From: Carex sylvatica
Lineage: Eukaryota > Streptophyta > Magnoliopsida > Poales > Cyperaceae
Reading direction: 5' to 3'
Assembly: GCA_964058845.1 (NCBI GenBank)
Contig: CAXKVR010000285.1
Location: 1 to 64,000 of the forward strand
DNA length: 64,000 nt
Below the pieces are notes generated by a model. It made no database searches and was not told where the DNA came from. It saw only the letters and a list, made by a program, of their open reading frames with translations. The position numbers and the translations under genes are program-made. Position 1 is the first letter of the stretch, and each line of letters begins with the position of its first letter. Below, in pieces: positions 23,001 to 33,643 of the stretch.

Positions 23001-26000
23001 CAGGCCCGGCCCTGGCCCAAGGCACCCAGGGCGATGGCCCCAGACCCCAAAAACCAGGGGGCCCAAAAAAAAAAAAATGTTTGTATAGAGTTAAAAAAAA
23101 ACAAAAAAAAAATTATGTATTCTCTTCCAAGCTTTCTTCCCGCCTCCGTGAAACGAGGAAAAAAAAAGTAAAACCTAACTTCCCAGTCCGGCCTCCTTTG
23201 TGTGAAACGAGAAAAATTAATAAAACCTAATTAACTGACGTCTCCTCTGTCCTCTGTGTGAAACGACAAAAAAGAAGAAATCTAAAGACTAAAGTAAGGC
23301 ACTAACTATTCTAAGCATTTGGAGTTTAGCGTCTGTAAAAAATTTATGATGTAGTAACCTAACAGGCCAAGAATTTGGAGTTTATTTTTTAGTTAGCCTT
23401 TACTACCAACTTCAAATAAGAAATTTGATAGGCTACGTACAGTAGGTCATGTAATTTTTTTCTTTCTTTTCTTTTCTCAATCTATGTACTAAACTTTGTT
23501 TCTGTTAATAAATTACATCTACTGTCTACGGAAAAAACTAACTCTTCCAAGCTATGCAGCGGCAGCGACGCAGCGGCAGCGATAGGTTTTATCCTTCTAT
23601 TATTTTATTTTATTTTTTAATTTAAAACAATGTTTCCTAGAAAACATGCATTAGATAGCGAAAAAAGAAACAGGAAAAGAGAGGAAGAAGAAAAACTAAA
23701 ACCTCAAAAAGGTTCTATTCAAAAACTTTGGAAGAAAATTAAACCGCAAAATGAGTCCTTGGAAAACCAAGTTGAAAGTGAGGTGCGTGAAGAAACAAAA
23801 AATGTATCTGAAAATGAAAATGAGGTAAATCAAGAAACAACAAATGTGTCTGAAAATGAAAATGAAGTAAATGAAGAAATAACAAATGTGTTTGAAAATG
23901 AGACTAGCTAAAATAATGAAGAAATAAATCACTTGTCTGAGTGTTTAGATTCTTCATTATCTATAAATATATATGATCCTAGATTGTGGGATGGTTTAGA
24001 TTCAAAACTGAGAGATTTGCTTGTTGAGAATGGTCCTATTAAATATTCTAATATTATTTTTCCTAAGGATAATTACAATAGAGGGTTCTCTACATATTAT
24101 TTTAATCAAAAATTAAGAAATAGAGAAGTTATTGATAGGAAATGGTTGGTTTACTTAAAAGATTTAAATAAAGTGTTTTGTTTTTATTGTAAAGTTGTAA
24201 GACATGTTTGTTCTTAAAGTCAAATAGCAACTACAGATGTTGATGATTGGAAACATCTAGGTGAAAAAATTAAACTACATGAAGATAGTAGTGAACATTT
24301 TACTAATCTTAGAGCTTGGGCTGAACTAAGAGTTAGATTAGGAACAAATCAAACTATTGATAAAGAATTACAAGAACAAATTAAAATAGATACAGAACAT
24401 TGAAAACAAGTTATGATTAGAATAATTTCCATTGTCAAGCGTCTTGCAATGAATAATTTGGCATTTCGTGGAACGAATGAAAAAATTAATGAGGATTCTA
24501 ATGGAAATTTTTTAGGCTTTCTGGAATCTATTGCTGAGTTTGATCAAACAATGAAACGTCATTTTCGACTCATTCAAGATAAAGAGATTCATCATCATTA
24601 TCTTAGTCTCAAAATACAAAATGAATTAATTGTCATGTTCGCATCAAGTGTCAGGAATGCAATAATAAATAAAATTAAAGAAGCTAAATATTTTTCTGTG
24701 ATTCTTGATTGCACTCCTGGTGCTAGTCACATAGAAAAATGACTTTGATAATTAGATGTGTTGATGTGGTAAGTTGCCCAATAAAAATAGATGAGTATTT
24801 TTTAGAGTTTTTTAAATGTAGAAAACACATTTGGGTTGGATCTTTTTGGTGAATTACAAGTTGCTCTTAATTCTCTTGATTTAGATATTAATGATGTAAG
24901 GGACAAGAATATGATAATGCTTCTAATATGAGAGGAAAACATCAAGGTGTCCAAAAAAGATTGCTTGACATAAACCCTAGAGCTTTTTATATGCCATGTA
25001 GTTGTCATTCTCTTAATTTAGTACTTTATGATATGGAAAATTCTTGTTTGAAAGCAAAAAAAAAAATTGGAGCATGTCAAGCTTTGTATAATGTGTTTGC
25101 TAATTCAACAAAACGATGGAATATTTTACTTTAATATGTGGATGATTTAACTTTGAAGTCTTTGTGTGTAACAAGATGGAAAAGTCGTATAGAAAGTGTA
25201 AAAGCAATAAAAAAATCAAGCTCCCAAAATTAAAAAGACTTTAATAAAATTAGCTGAAGTTTCTGATGATCCAAAGATAAGTTGGGATGCTGATAAATTA
25301 GTATCAAGTGAATTGTCAAGCTTTGAATTTATTTTGAGTTTGGTTATTTTGCATGAAATATTGTTCAAAATAAATTTGGTGAGCAAAAACTTACAATCCA
25401 AAGATATGCATCTTGATGTAGCCATCGAAAGTTTGAAGGGTTAGTTTCTTTTTTTGAAAAATATAGAGAAAATGGGTTTACTTCTACTACGATTGATGCT
25501 AAAGAGATTGCTTATGAAATGAAAATTGAACCAGTGTTTCAGGTAAAACGTAGGGTTGTAAGAAAGAAACATTTTGATGAAAATCTTGGTATAGATAGAG
25601 AGCAACAATCTGCTCAAGAAAATTTTAGAACATACTATTTTCTTGTTTTAGTTGATATGGCAATTTCTCAATTGAAAATTAGATTTGAACAAATTGAACT
25701 TTTTGAATCTATATTTGGTTTCTTGTTTGATGCATCACGATTAATTTCATTAGATGATGAAGAAATGAAAAATCATTGTTTGAAACTTAAAAATGCTTTG
25801 ACACATGGTGAGAACTGTGATATTGATGCACACGTTTATTTTCAGAATTATAAATATTGCAGGTAATGTTACCTGATGAAGCATGTCAATATGGAAATGC
25901 ATGGAAATCCATTAAAGTTATGGAGTTTGTAAAAAAGATGGACATGTTTCTAAATGTTTTGGTTGCTTATAGAGTTTTACTAACTGTACCTATTACTGTG

Positions 26001-26442
26001 GCATCTGCAGAAAGGAGTTTTTCAAAATTAAAGTTGATAAAATCTTATTTACGAACAACTATAACTCAAGATAGGTTGAATGGATTAACAATATTAAGTA
26101 TTAAAAAATATATGTTGAAAACTATTGATGTTGAACATATAATTGATGATTTTGCTTCTAAAAATGCAAGGAGGGGTCATTTCATATGACATGTGGTTTA
26201 TACGTATTTTTTTGCAGGTACAACATACAAGGAAGGTTTCAGAATTGATTTATCAAGAAGCAAGAAGCATGACGTGAGTATATTAGTCATTTACTCATTG
26301 TATATGTTTTATTTTAAGCAGTATTGGTTTTATGTTTCCCTATTTTGTATAATTTATTGACATATTAATAAAAAAATTATGTATATTAAGGCCTCAAACT
26401 TTTCTCTTGTCCCGGACCTCAAAATCTTGAGAACCGACCCTG
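23001..26442 (+). mobile_element. hAT DNA transposon, 3.4 kb, decayed
   Basis: The left end is CAGGCCCGGCCCTG and the right end reads CAGGGTCGGTTCTC in reverse complement, imperfect terminal repeats typical of hAT elements. The 8-bp duplication atggtgaa is exact at 22993-23000 and 26443-26450, as expected for hAT. The interior contains a recognisable but inactivated hAT transposase. A GC-rich left terminus is followed by A-rich DNA. The insertion lies in an exon of a minus-strand gene. Confidence 0.9.
23630..26189 (+). pseudogene. hAT transposase pseudogene (TTF-finger/DUF4371/hAT-dimer type)
   Basis: The frame opens at 23630 with a lysine/glutamate-rich N-terminus, then a TTF-type zinc-finger region (IYDPRLWDGL through WLVYLKDLNKVFCFYCKVV). 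A DUF4371-like region ([26 protein letters not shown]) follows. The C-terminal hAT dimerisation domain lies at about 25970-26150 (LTVPITVASAERSFSKLKLI, then LRTTITQDRLNGLTILSIKK). In-frame stops interrupt it at 23909-23911, 24215-24217 and 24401-24403. A frameshift occurs near 24740 and more breaks lie between 24750 and 25520. The order of domains matches a full-length transposase of the MYM/TTF-finger hAT group. Not functional. Confidence 0.85.
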
Positions 26443-26519
26443 ATGGTGAATAGCATCATGGTGATGTCGGCGTATATCAGACATGTTAAGAAATTTTGAT
26501 CAATCACAGCAACTTCCAT

Positions 26520-27145
26520 CTCGCTCTGTTCTCTCTATCGTTTTGTTGTGTATAGTGTAAGGTAAAAATGCCTTATGAAATTGGCACAATGGGAACTGGG
26601 GAGAAATGGTTGAATTTATAGGTAAACTTTTCTATTATGGATTTCAAATATAGCCATGATATGTACATAAAAATAATTATTACAATAAAAGAACAATAAT
26701 TTAGATGCAAAACACGGAGTGTCTGTTTTTATATTTCCCAATTTAATATTTATTTCTATTTAAATTCTTTATTAGTTGTAAATTTCAATTGTTATGGATT
26801 ATTCCAAATTAAGGTTTTAAGGAAACTTTTTATTATTTATTAACTTAGTTTTAAAATTGTTATTTTCAATGATCAATATAATTTTCATTGTTTATTTAAA
26901 TCAGCAATTTTAAATCTGTCTTAATAAATAGAAAAAATTCAACAAAATGTAAAATGTTTTCTCTAAACACATATTAATATAGAGATCACATCTAATGATT
27001 TGGATCGACCATTTAGACTTTAAAAATCAGAAAATCAATTGGTTCTGTTAGTTTTATTACCACCTACTTTTCTTCTCTTTTCATTGTACTCGTTTTATTT
27101 TTTTAATATCATATCTTTTCAGCAAAAAAAATAAATAAATAAAAA
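26520..27145. other. AT-rich intergenic DNA
   Basis: Upstream region of the split membrane-protein gene. A stretch near 26970-27030 (atagagatcacatctaatga, then tttggatcgaccatttagac) looks like a remnant of the foldback families found elsewhere in the window. No gene seen. Confidence 0.5.
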
Positions 27146-27154
27146 CATTTCAGC

Positions 27155-27660
27155 CCGAATTTTTTATTAATAGAAAATAAATAAATAAAATATCGGATGG
27201 TTTTTGAGTTTTATCGAATATAGGTAGATCGGGATGGTTTATCCCGTCTAGCTACAGTGTTCTGGAAGGGATAAACCATCACGTCCATATTAGTGCTCCA
27301 CTAATTTCACTTAGCAGAAAAAAAAAATTTGGACGGGATAGATTATCCAGTCCAGTGCTGTAGTTTTTTTTTTTTTTGGGTTTTGGTTTCATCTTAGATA
27401 ATGAAAAAAAAAATTAAAAAATGTTACAGTACTGGACGGGATAATCTATCCCGTCCAATTTTTTTTTTTTTTTTTTTTTTGCTAAGCGAAATTAGCAACT
27501 AATCTGGGTGGATAGATTAAAGAAAGCCGGTCGGGATAATTAGTTCCGTCCGTTGGACGGAAAAATTCGTCCCGATCTACCTATATATCAATAAAACCCA
27601 AAAAAACCATCCCCTTTTTCAATATTTTATTTATTTATTTTCTATTAATAAAAAATTCGG
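27155..27660. mobile_element. Mutator-type MITE with perfect 9-bp TSD
   Basis: The terminal repeats begin CCGAATTTTTTATTAATAGA and are identical in reverse complement for about 39 bases. Both flanks carry catttcagc (27146-27154 and 27661-27669), a 9-bp duplication typical of Mutator-like elements. The interior is itself largely palindromic: ggacgggatagattatcc on the left matches ggataatctatcccgtcc on the right, with T-rich runs between. No coding content. Confidence 0.92.
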
Positions 27661-27669
27661 CATTTCAGC

Positions 27670-28873
27670 ACCCATATATTCTGTCTTTATTAGGATCTCA
27701 TGCATATGTAAGTAAATTCTAAGTATAATTTGTTTTTCTGTATTTGTAGGAACCTTTTATGGTAGTATGTAATTTTATTAATTGCTTTTTGCACTCTATA
27801 TGCAGAAGTTACTGGTGATCGAGCTGATCATGACCAATGTTGTAAATAACGGTATAGGCTACCGTCAAACAATTAATTTGAAATAATTAGAAATAATCAG
27901 TTATAATCGAAAATAATCGGCTGATTAATCAGAAAAATTTATAACAGTTTGATCACTGCTAATAACTTATCAGCTGATTAATTGACCTAAACAAACGTTT
28001 TTTATAACACTGATCATGACACAGCGCTTTGTTTCTAGTTATGACCTCATCTCAGTTTGTCAAACCATTTACTCTTTTTTTCTATTCATCAAAAGAATAT
28101 TTTACAATTTGGTCCCATCAAATTGGTTGAATTAAGACTGAATTTACAATTATTTTATACAAACCTGTAGACATAGTTATCTTCTCAAATTAAATCTTCA
28201 ATTAAGTGATGTTGGAATTCTATAACCAGATCTGCGTCAGTAATATTAGCCTGATTTAATTTACAATTCAACATATTTTAAGCGAGTTATATAATCGCCA
28301 TATTTCTCAAGATATTTTTAAAATTAATAAAGTATTGCCCAGTCCAATAGAAGATAAATATATATATATTTATGCAATAATTATATTTAACTTCTGTTTC
28401 TTTATTAAATATATAACTAAACTCTAAATTTTTAACCTAGAACCTTATTTAGATTCCATAACAAGTGAAATTAATTTACATCCAATAAAGAACAGTAATT
28501 TTGTACCTATCTAAAAAACAATAATAAAAAATTTAAATAAATTTAAAACTTGGTCTTCAAATATATTTTAAATTGAAGATCATATTGAACATTTCAGATC
28601 GACTATTTAAATTTTCAAATTATAGATAAAAGATGTGAGACACGATCAGACATTTTAACCGTCCTCATTACAAACTTACATTTAATATTTTAACTCTCCT
28701 TATTACAAGCACACATTATGAGGACACGCGCGAGTTACATAATATATATAGCCTTGCAATACTTCTGAATTAATTATAATTCATATAGGAAAACATTAAT
28801 TGACAACAACCAAAAAAAAAAGTAGTTATTTCAGAGATATATATTAGAACATCATATATGGTCGGAGTATTGC
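27670..28873. other. AT-rich intergenic DNA
   Basis: No gene seen. It includes short repeat fragments such as attaataatcaggtt-like phrases near 27880-27990. The part just left of 28874 is the 3' region of the RALF-like gene. Confidence 0.5.
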
Positions 28874-29164
28874 TTAGCCATGGGAGCATTGATAATGTGA
28901 CGAGCACCCCCGGCTAGTGTATTGTTGTCCCGGTTGTGAATTGGAGGGTGCCGGCTTATTCGGCTGCAGGACGTTAGGGCCTAAATTCTGACTGCTGGCT
29001 TGTTGGAGCAACATCCGATGTATGTTAGAATCCATCTGGAATTCGTATTCCATGTTCCACACATCCAAATGTTTCTTTTCGACGTATGCTTCGGAAAAGT
29101 GTGCAGAACCGATGAGGAAGGCGATTAACATAGCGATGATCACACAACCCGGATATGATGCCAT
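28874..29164 (-). CDS. Divergent RALF-like secreted peptide precursor
   Basis: A single-exon 96-residue precursor. RALF peptides are secreted and signal through CrRLK1L receptors and LLG co-receptors at the cell surface. Residues 1-26 form a signal peptide (hydrophobic VIIAMLIAFLIG, cleavage likely after SEA). Residues 39-53 (EYEFQMDSNIHRMLL) resemble the EFEMDSEINRRIL pro-region of RALF precursors. The C-terminus has YTSRGCSSHYQC (cysteines 87 and 93), matching the NPYSRGCSAITRC end of RALFs. Missing are the YISY motif, the dibasic processing site (HR instead of RR) and the first cysteine pair; a Pro/Asn/Ser-rich segment takes their place. It may be a minor RALF clade member or a different cysteine-poor secreted peptide. 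Start chosen at the only upstream ATG; a TTTAAATA box lies about 70 bp before it. Confidence 0.6.
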   Translation of the reverse strand: MASYPGCVIIAMLIAFLIGSAHFSEAYVEKKHLDVWNMEYEFQMDSNIHRMLLQQASSQNLGPNVLQPNKPAPSNSQPGQQYTSRGCSSHYQCSHG

Positions 29165-29260
29165 TGTGAAATTTTATTGTGTGATTTGAGCAATATGTTA
29201 AGCTTAAGCTGTATGGGGATGAAGAGCTCTATTTAAAGCAAGGTACGTAGAGATAAAGGT
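29165..29260 (-). promoter_or_regulatory. Promoter and leader of the RALF-like gene
   Basis: In minus orientation, TTTAAATAGAGC (about 29226-29236) is a TATA-like box, followed by a ~65-base leader to the ATG at 29164. The same segment is repeated at about 30293-30405 without the gene. Confidence 0.5.
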
Positions 29261-29727
29261 CTAATTAACTACCAATTAAGGCACTTCAAATTGTCGGTGG
29301 AGATAAATTAAGCTCTATATAAAGATATCATGATTCTTTTTTTTTTGTTAAATCTCAGTGCCAACCTCAATGATTAAAAAAACAAAGTAGGCTTTTAAGT
29401 ATACTTTTCGGAATTGTTCTTGTAAAACAGTACTATCCAAAAGAAGTGCAAAGGAAACAATTCAAATTTAAAAGAAAACTATTCAAAAATATGTAAAATA
29501 AAAAATATGGCGAAAATAGAATAGAGTGACACCAAATTTTCAAGGTACATATATATTTATATAATTATTTTAAACACAAGAATATTTTTCTAATTCTTTT
29601 AGGGAAAAAAATGCAACAAAAGAAGCATATATAGCTTGTTTCTTACATAGAGGGTTCATCAAATGACAAAAATGTAGAGAAATTAGAAGATAAAAATAAG
29701 TACCAAATTATTACCAAATTAAAATAA

Positions 29728-30097
29728 GAGGGTTCAAATGCCTCCATTTTGTGTCTTCATCATGCCACCATTTTTAAACGTTAAAAACTCAAAATTTAAA
29801 ACTCAAATATTAAAATAAAACCGTTAGATTTGATATTTATTATTTTCTCTATGCACATGAGCTTACAAAAATAACTTTATATAGATAAATTATAAATGTT
29901 GATTTTTCAACCTATTTATTATTATAAAATAAACCCAAAAAGTAATAAAAAATTTATGCATGTAGACAAAATAATATAAATCACATCTAGCAGTTTTATT
30001 TTGACATATAAGTTTTTAAAAAATCTATTATTAAAATTTTTAAAAATAAGGGCATCCATGATGAAGATACAAAAAATAAAGACATTTGAACTCTCTT
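29728..30097. mobile_element. MITE of the GAGGGTTCAAATG family
   Basis: The left end AGAGGGTTCAAATGCCTCC is mirrored by the right end GACATTTGAACTCTCT. The interior is partly palindromic (ttaaaactcaaatattaaaa on the left; attttgacatataagttttt on the right). The same family is at 43971-44359. I could not settle a target-site duplication. Confidence 0.7.
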
Positions 30098-30924
30098 CTA
30101 AAAATAATTACCAAATAAATGTAGAGAAAAATCTACTTAATTAGAAATTTCTATGTCTATAGTTTCAAATAAAGCCTATCTGATATGTGGGCCATGTATA
30201 ATAATATTAAAATTTATTGTTCATTCCTCTATCACACTCTTTTCTTTCTAATTTGTCATTTTGTTTTTCATTTATTGCGGCTGATTTTTCTGATCACACA
30301 ACCCGGATATGATGCCATTGTGAAATTTTATTTGTGTGATTTGAGCAATTTGTTAAGCTTAAGCTGTATGGGGATGAAGAGCTAGCTCTATTTAAAGCAA
30401 GGTAAAAGCAAAATTAATATCAAAATGAATATTATGGATTGATGGTCTAACTACCAATTAATTAAGGCACTTCAAATTGTCGGTGGAGAGAACATATAAA
30501 GATATCATGATTTTCTTTTGTTAATTAAATCTCAGTGCGAACCTCAATGATAAAAAAAAGTTGGTTTTTAAATATACTTTTCGGAATTGTTCTTGTAAAA
30601 CAATACTATCCAAAAGAAGTGCAAAGGAAACAATTCAAATTTATAAGAAAATTATTCAAAAATATGTAAAATAAAAAAATATTGTGAAAATTGAATAGAG
30701 TAACACAAAAAATTTCAAGGTACATATATATTTATATAATTATTTTAAACACAAGCATATTTTTGTAATTTTTTTAGAACAAAAAATGCAACAAAAGAAG
30801 CATATATATATAGCTTGTTTCTTGCATGGAGGGTTCATCAAATGACAAAAATGTAGAGAAATTAAAAGATAAAAATAAGTACCAAACTATTACAAAGAGG
30901 GTTCGTTTTGTTTTTCATTTATTG

Positions 30925-31485
30925 CAGCTGATTTTTCTGAAATATTATGTAATGGTAACTATACATATTTCTGTGTAAAGAGTCATTTAAAGGGGCATCA
31001 TGGATCAAAACAAAATTGCTACAAGTTTTGTACACAACCCTGTAAACAATGGATCCAATTTTTCCCCTCTTACGTGTTGCATGCAAATCAAACATTAATA
31101 AAATAAGGTATATTTAGGTGAAATTAAAAATTTGTTAATGATTATTTTCTGCTTTTTTTTTTTAGTTTCTGGTTTATTTCTTCTTTATGCAAATTACAGA
31201 GAAAAAAGCTTCTCACTTCAGAAAATAAAAAAAATTCAAGGATCTAATAATAAATTTTAGAACCATCTCAATTTAATTATACTTTTCACCAAGAAATTCA
31301 TACTAACCAATTTTTTTGTATTATGAAAATAAGATTTAAAATTAAGGATATGTAAATACATTATCTACTTAAATATGTCGAAATAGATAGAAATATTCGA
31401 AAACAATAAAGAGAAAAGCAAAAAAAGGGAATTTCTTCAAGTAAAACCGCCTATCAAAGGGAAAGAAGCGCATCCTCGGAAATTA
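30925..31485. other. AT-rich intergenic DNA
   Basis: No gene seen. Confidence 0.5.
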
Positions 31486-31489
31486 GTTG

Positions 31490-31803
31490 AAAAAAAATTT
31501 AGAAACCATAAATAAAAAATAAAAATTTATCAAACCAAATTGATTGCTTTGATTTTTATAAAAATCATAAGAACCGAGATGTCATTTCAGTCCGAAATGA
31601 CATTTTTTCGGAACCGATATGTCATTTCAATCCGAGTCATTTTCACAGACTTCAATCAAAAAATGATACAGTTGTTGAATAAAACTTGTGAAAACATCTC
31701 AGATCAAAATGGCATTTTAGTTCTTATAATTTTTGTAAAAATCAAAGCAATCAAATTGATTTGGTAATTTTTTTTTTGTTTATGGTTTCTTAAAAAAAAT
31801 TTA
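31490..31803. mobile_element. Foldback MITE, about 310 bp
   Basis: Arms are inverted copies: attgctttgatttttataaa and atcataagaacc on the left (31541-31576), tagttcttataatttttgta and aaatcaaagcaatcaaattg on the right (31709-31748). gaaaccataaataaaaaat is mirrored by ttttgtttatggtttct. Between them sit repeats of the type tgtcatttcagtccg. Confidence 0.75.
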
Positions 31804-33020
31804 ATTATCGGTTTCGTCACAGTATATTATCAATAAGTCGCATCACATTTGTTAGTCACATGGCTTGTGTGTCACTTGACACGTCATGTAAACTGACAAA
31901 GTCACGTCATCATATTATATTATATGAGTAATTTTTTTCTAATATTGTTTTTTATTTTAATTTCTTTTACAATATCTTATTATTTTTAACATTTTTTTTC
32001 TACGAAGTAACAAAAAAATGTAAACATAAGAAATTAATCACTATTTTTAATGACACCACGTTATATCATGTGAAAAAGAAATTAATCACGTACTATAACA
32101 AAAGAAAAAAAAAAGTTATGGTTTCCTGACTTCGCTACATTCAGATCTGATCAGGTACCTGACATGATAGTATGAAATCCAGACCGTTTATTTTAATCTG
32201 ACACAATCTCAAAGGCACCCGTGCATCTAAGCAAAGCCACTTTGCTGGGATCAACTCTTCCAATCTCCCATAAAATATGCCCTTGTTTCCACGAAGCATC
32301 GTACCAGTGGTACGGTACCACCAGCATGTGCCGGGTTAATCCCAACCACACAACACCTATAACAAACAGCAAAGCTAAGCACCCAAAATTACACAGAAAA
32401 ATAGAGATGAAGATCTACATAAACAAGTCAATGAATCATAGATTATGAGTTATTGCCAGTACCAAGTAGCTAAATATTAATTCATAATTAAATTATGAAT
32501 CCGACATAGTGCCATTTTGATATGTTTTCCGAACCAATTTCCAATAGCTCGAGGTTCAATTCCTGATTTTACCTTTTTATATTGTCCTAACAGTTGTAAT
32601 TTAAATGCTAACCAAACTTCCTCAAGTGTACAGTTCATTAGCTTAATAATAAATTAATAGATTACCTGAATTGAATTGAATCCGATGCACGGTCGGAGTC
32701 TTTCGATTTGAGACAAGATTTGTGCGTACTTAATAAGCACGAATCTTGAAGTGGATCCAAAGGTTACAAATGGGTATCTGGCTTATGTCTAAAATATCAT
32801 TCTCCACATGTATATGCATCTCTCTCTATATATATAGCAGATTCATTTCATCCAAAATATTGTGTTGGTAGAAATCCTTACCTCCTAGTAAAAAAAGGGA
32901 AAAAAAAGTTAAAAAGTGGTTCATAACAAAATTATTTGCATATTTTTTTATAATTTTTTGATTTTTTTTTTCAACAAGCGATAAGCTTGTTAGGTAAGAA
33001 TAAAATAACAAACTATAGGA
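31804..33020. other. Intergenic DNA
   Basis: AT-rich with no convincing gene. A 75-codon frame at 32221-32448 is unrecognised and has no supporting features. Confidence 0.5.
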
Positions 33021-33021
33021 G

Positions 33022-33270
33022 TAAGGCTTTGGTACTATGCATAGCACATATGAATCTGTACTATCGATTAATATATCCCATTTCAAAGTCCAAACAGTCG
33101 ATCGGGACCATTTAACATGATCTCCATACGAAAATGTACTTGCTGAGTAAATTTTACATTTTTCAGAATTTTTTTACTATTTATTTAAATAGGTAGAATA
33201 TCTCTACTTTTTAAATGGTCTAGTATCTTTACATCAAACAATTTATATAAATCTAAAAAAATAGCCAAAA
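33022..33270. mobile_element. Truncated copy of the GAGTGAGGCTATGGTA MITE family
   Basis: Starts ggctttggtactatgcatag and continues with the family's left half (tttcaaagtccaaacagtcg, then gaaaatgtacttgctgagta) through the centre (ctatttatttaaataggtag). The right half is missing after about 33270. Lies 370 bp downstream of the PPR stop codon. Confidence 0.7.
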
Positions 33271-33643
33271 AAAAATAAATTAGTTCGATAAGTAAATTGT
33301 ATACCTGATCCAGAGAGAATCTATGTTTAGCTTGAACTCCATTGCTAATCTATTCAAAGTAATTGTATATTTCTGGAGTATCTGAAGTAACCATGTTTTT
33401 CTCGATAAAATTTCACAAATTAAACCCCAGCAATTGTACAAATTCAAACACAAATCTTCCCTTATTTCCAGAGTAGCCCTTTGAACTATTATACATCTCA
33501 CAATCAAGCACTTGTTCTTTTTTTTAACTCAATTGGAAACCATAATTTCTGTTAGAAATTACTGAATTAGCGGTTTTGATTGAAAAATAGAATTAATTTT
33601 CATTTTCTAACTGTTTAATTTAATTGCAAAAAAATTCATATTA

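Larger units (their letters stand above)
22743..26519 (-). pseudogene. Small membrane protein gene (unknown family) split by a hAT insertion
   Basis: Minus-strand coding sequence starts with an ATG at 26519 in a GAGATGG context, is interrupted at 26443-26450/22993-23000 by the hAT element with its duplicated atggtgaa, and resumes to a stop at 22743. Ignoring the transposon and one TSD copy, the frame is continuous for 108 codons with no stop. The protein starts MEVAVIDQNFLTCLIYAD and has about three hydrophobic, probably membrane-spanning, segments, including VATTVFVFGIGLFIYVLV, and a polar stretch with HLHHPIV near the C-terminus. I do not recognise the family. The uninterrupted frame on both sides argues that this was a real gene, or allele, when the element landed. 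As it stands the gene is broken unless the transposon is spliced out. Confidence 0.6.
29138..30920. repeat. Direct duplication of the RALF-like gene's 5' region
   Basis: Sequence from 29138 (the first nine codons of the RALF-like gene, then leader, promoter and upstream DNA) is repeated from 30293 with high identity. Landmarks are gatcacacaacccggatatg, then gatgccattgtgaaatttta, then caaaagaagtgcaaaggaaa, then gggttcatcaaatgacaaaa. The first copy was later interrupted by a MITE (29728-30097). Both units end in tttttcatttattgc(g/a)gctg near 30262-30282 and 30912-30932. The second copy holds the promoter and only nine codons joined to unrelated DNA, so it is an orphan promoter. Confidence 0.85.

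Noticed and set aside
23696..23932. Antisense frame with many Ile/Phe in the hAT element
   Set aside because: Shadow of the Lys/Glu-rich transposase N-terminus on the opposite strand.
32221..32448. 75-codon frame as a small gene
   Set aside because: No signal peptide, no conserved motif, and ordinary composition for chance.
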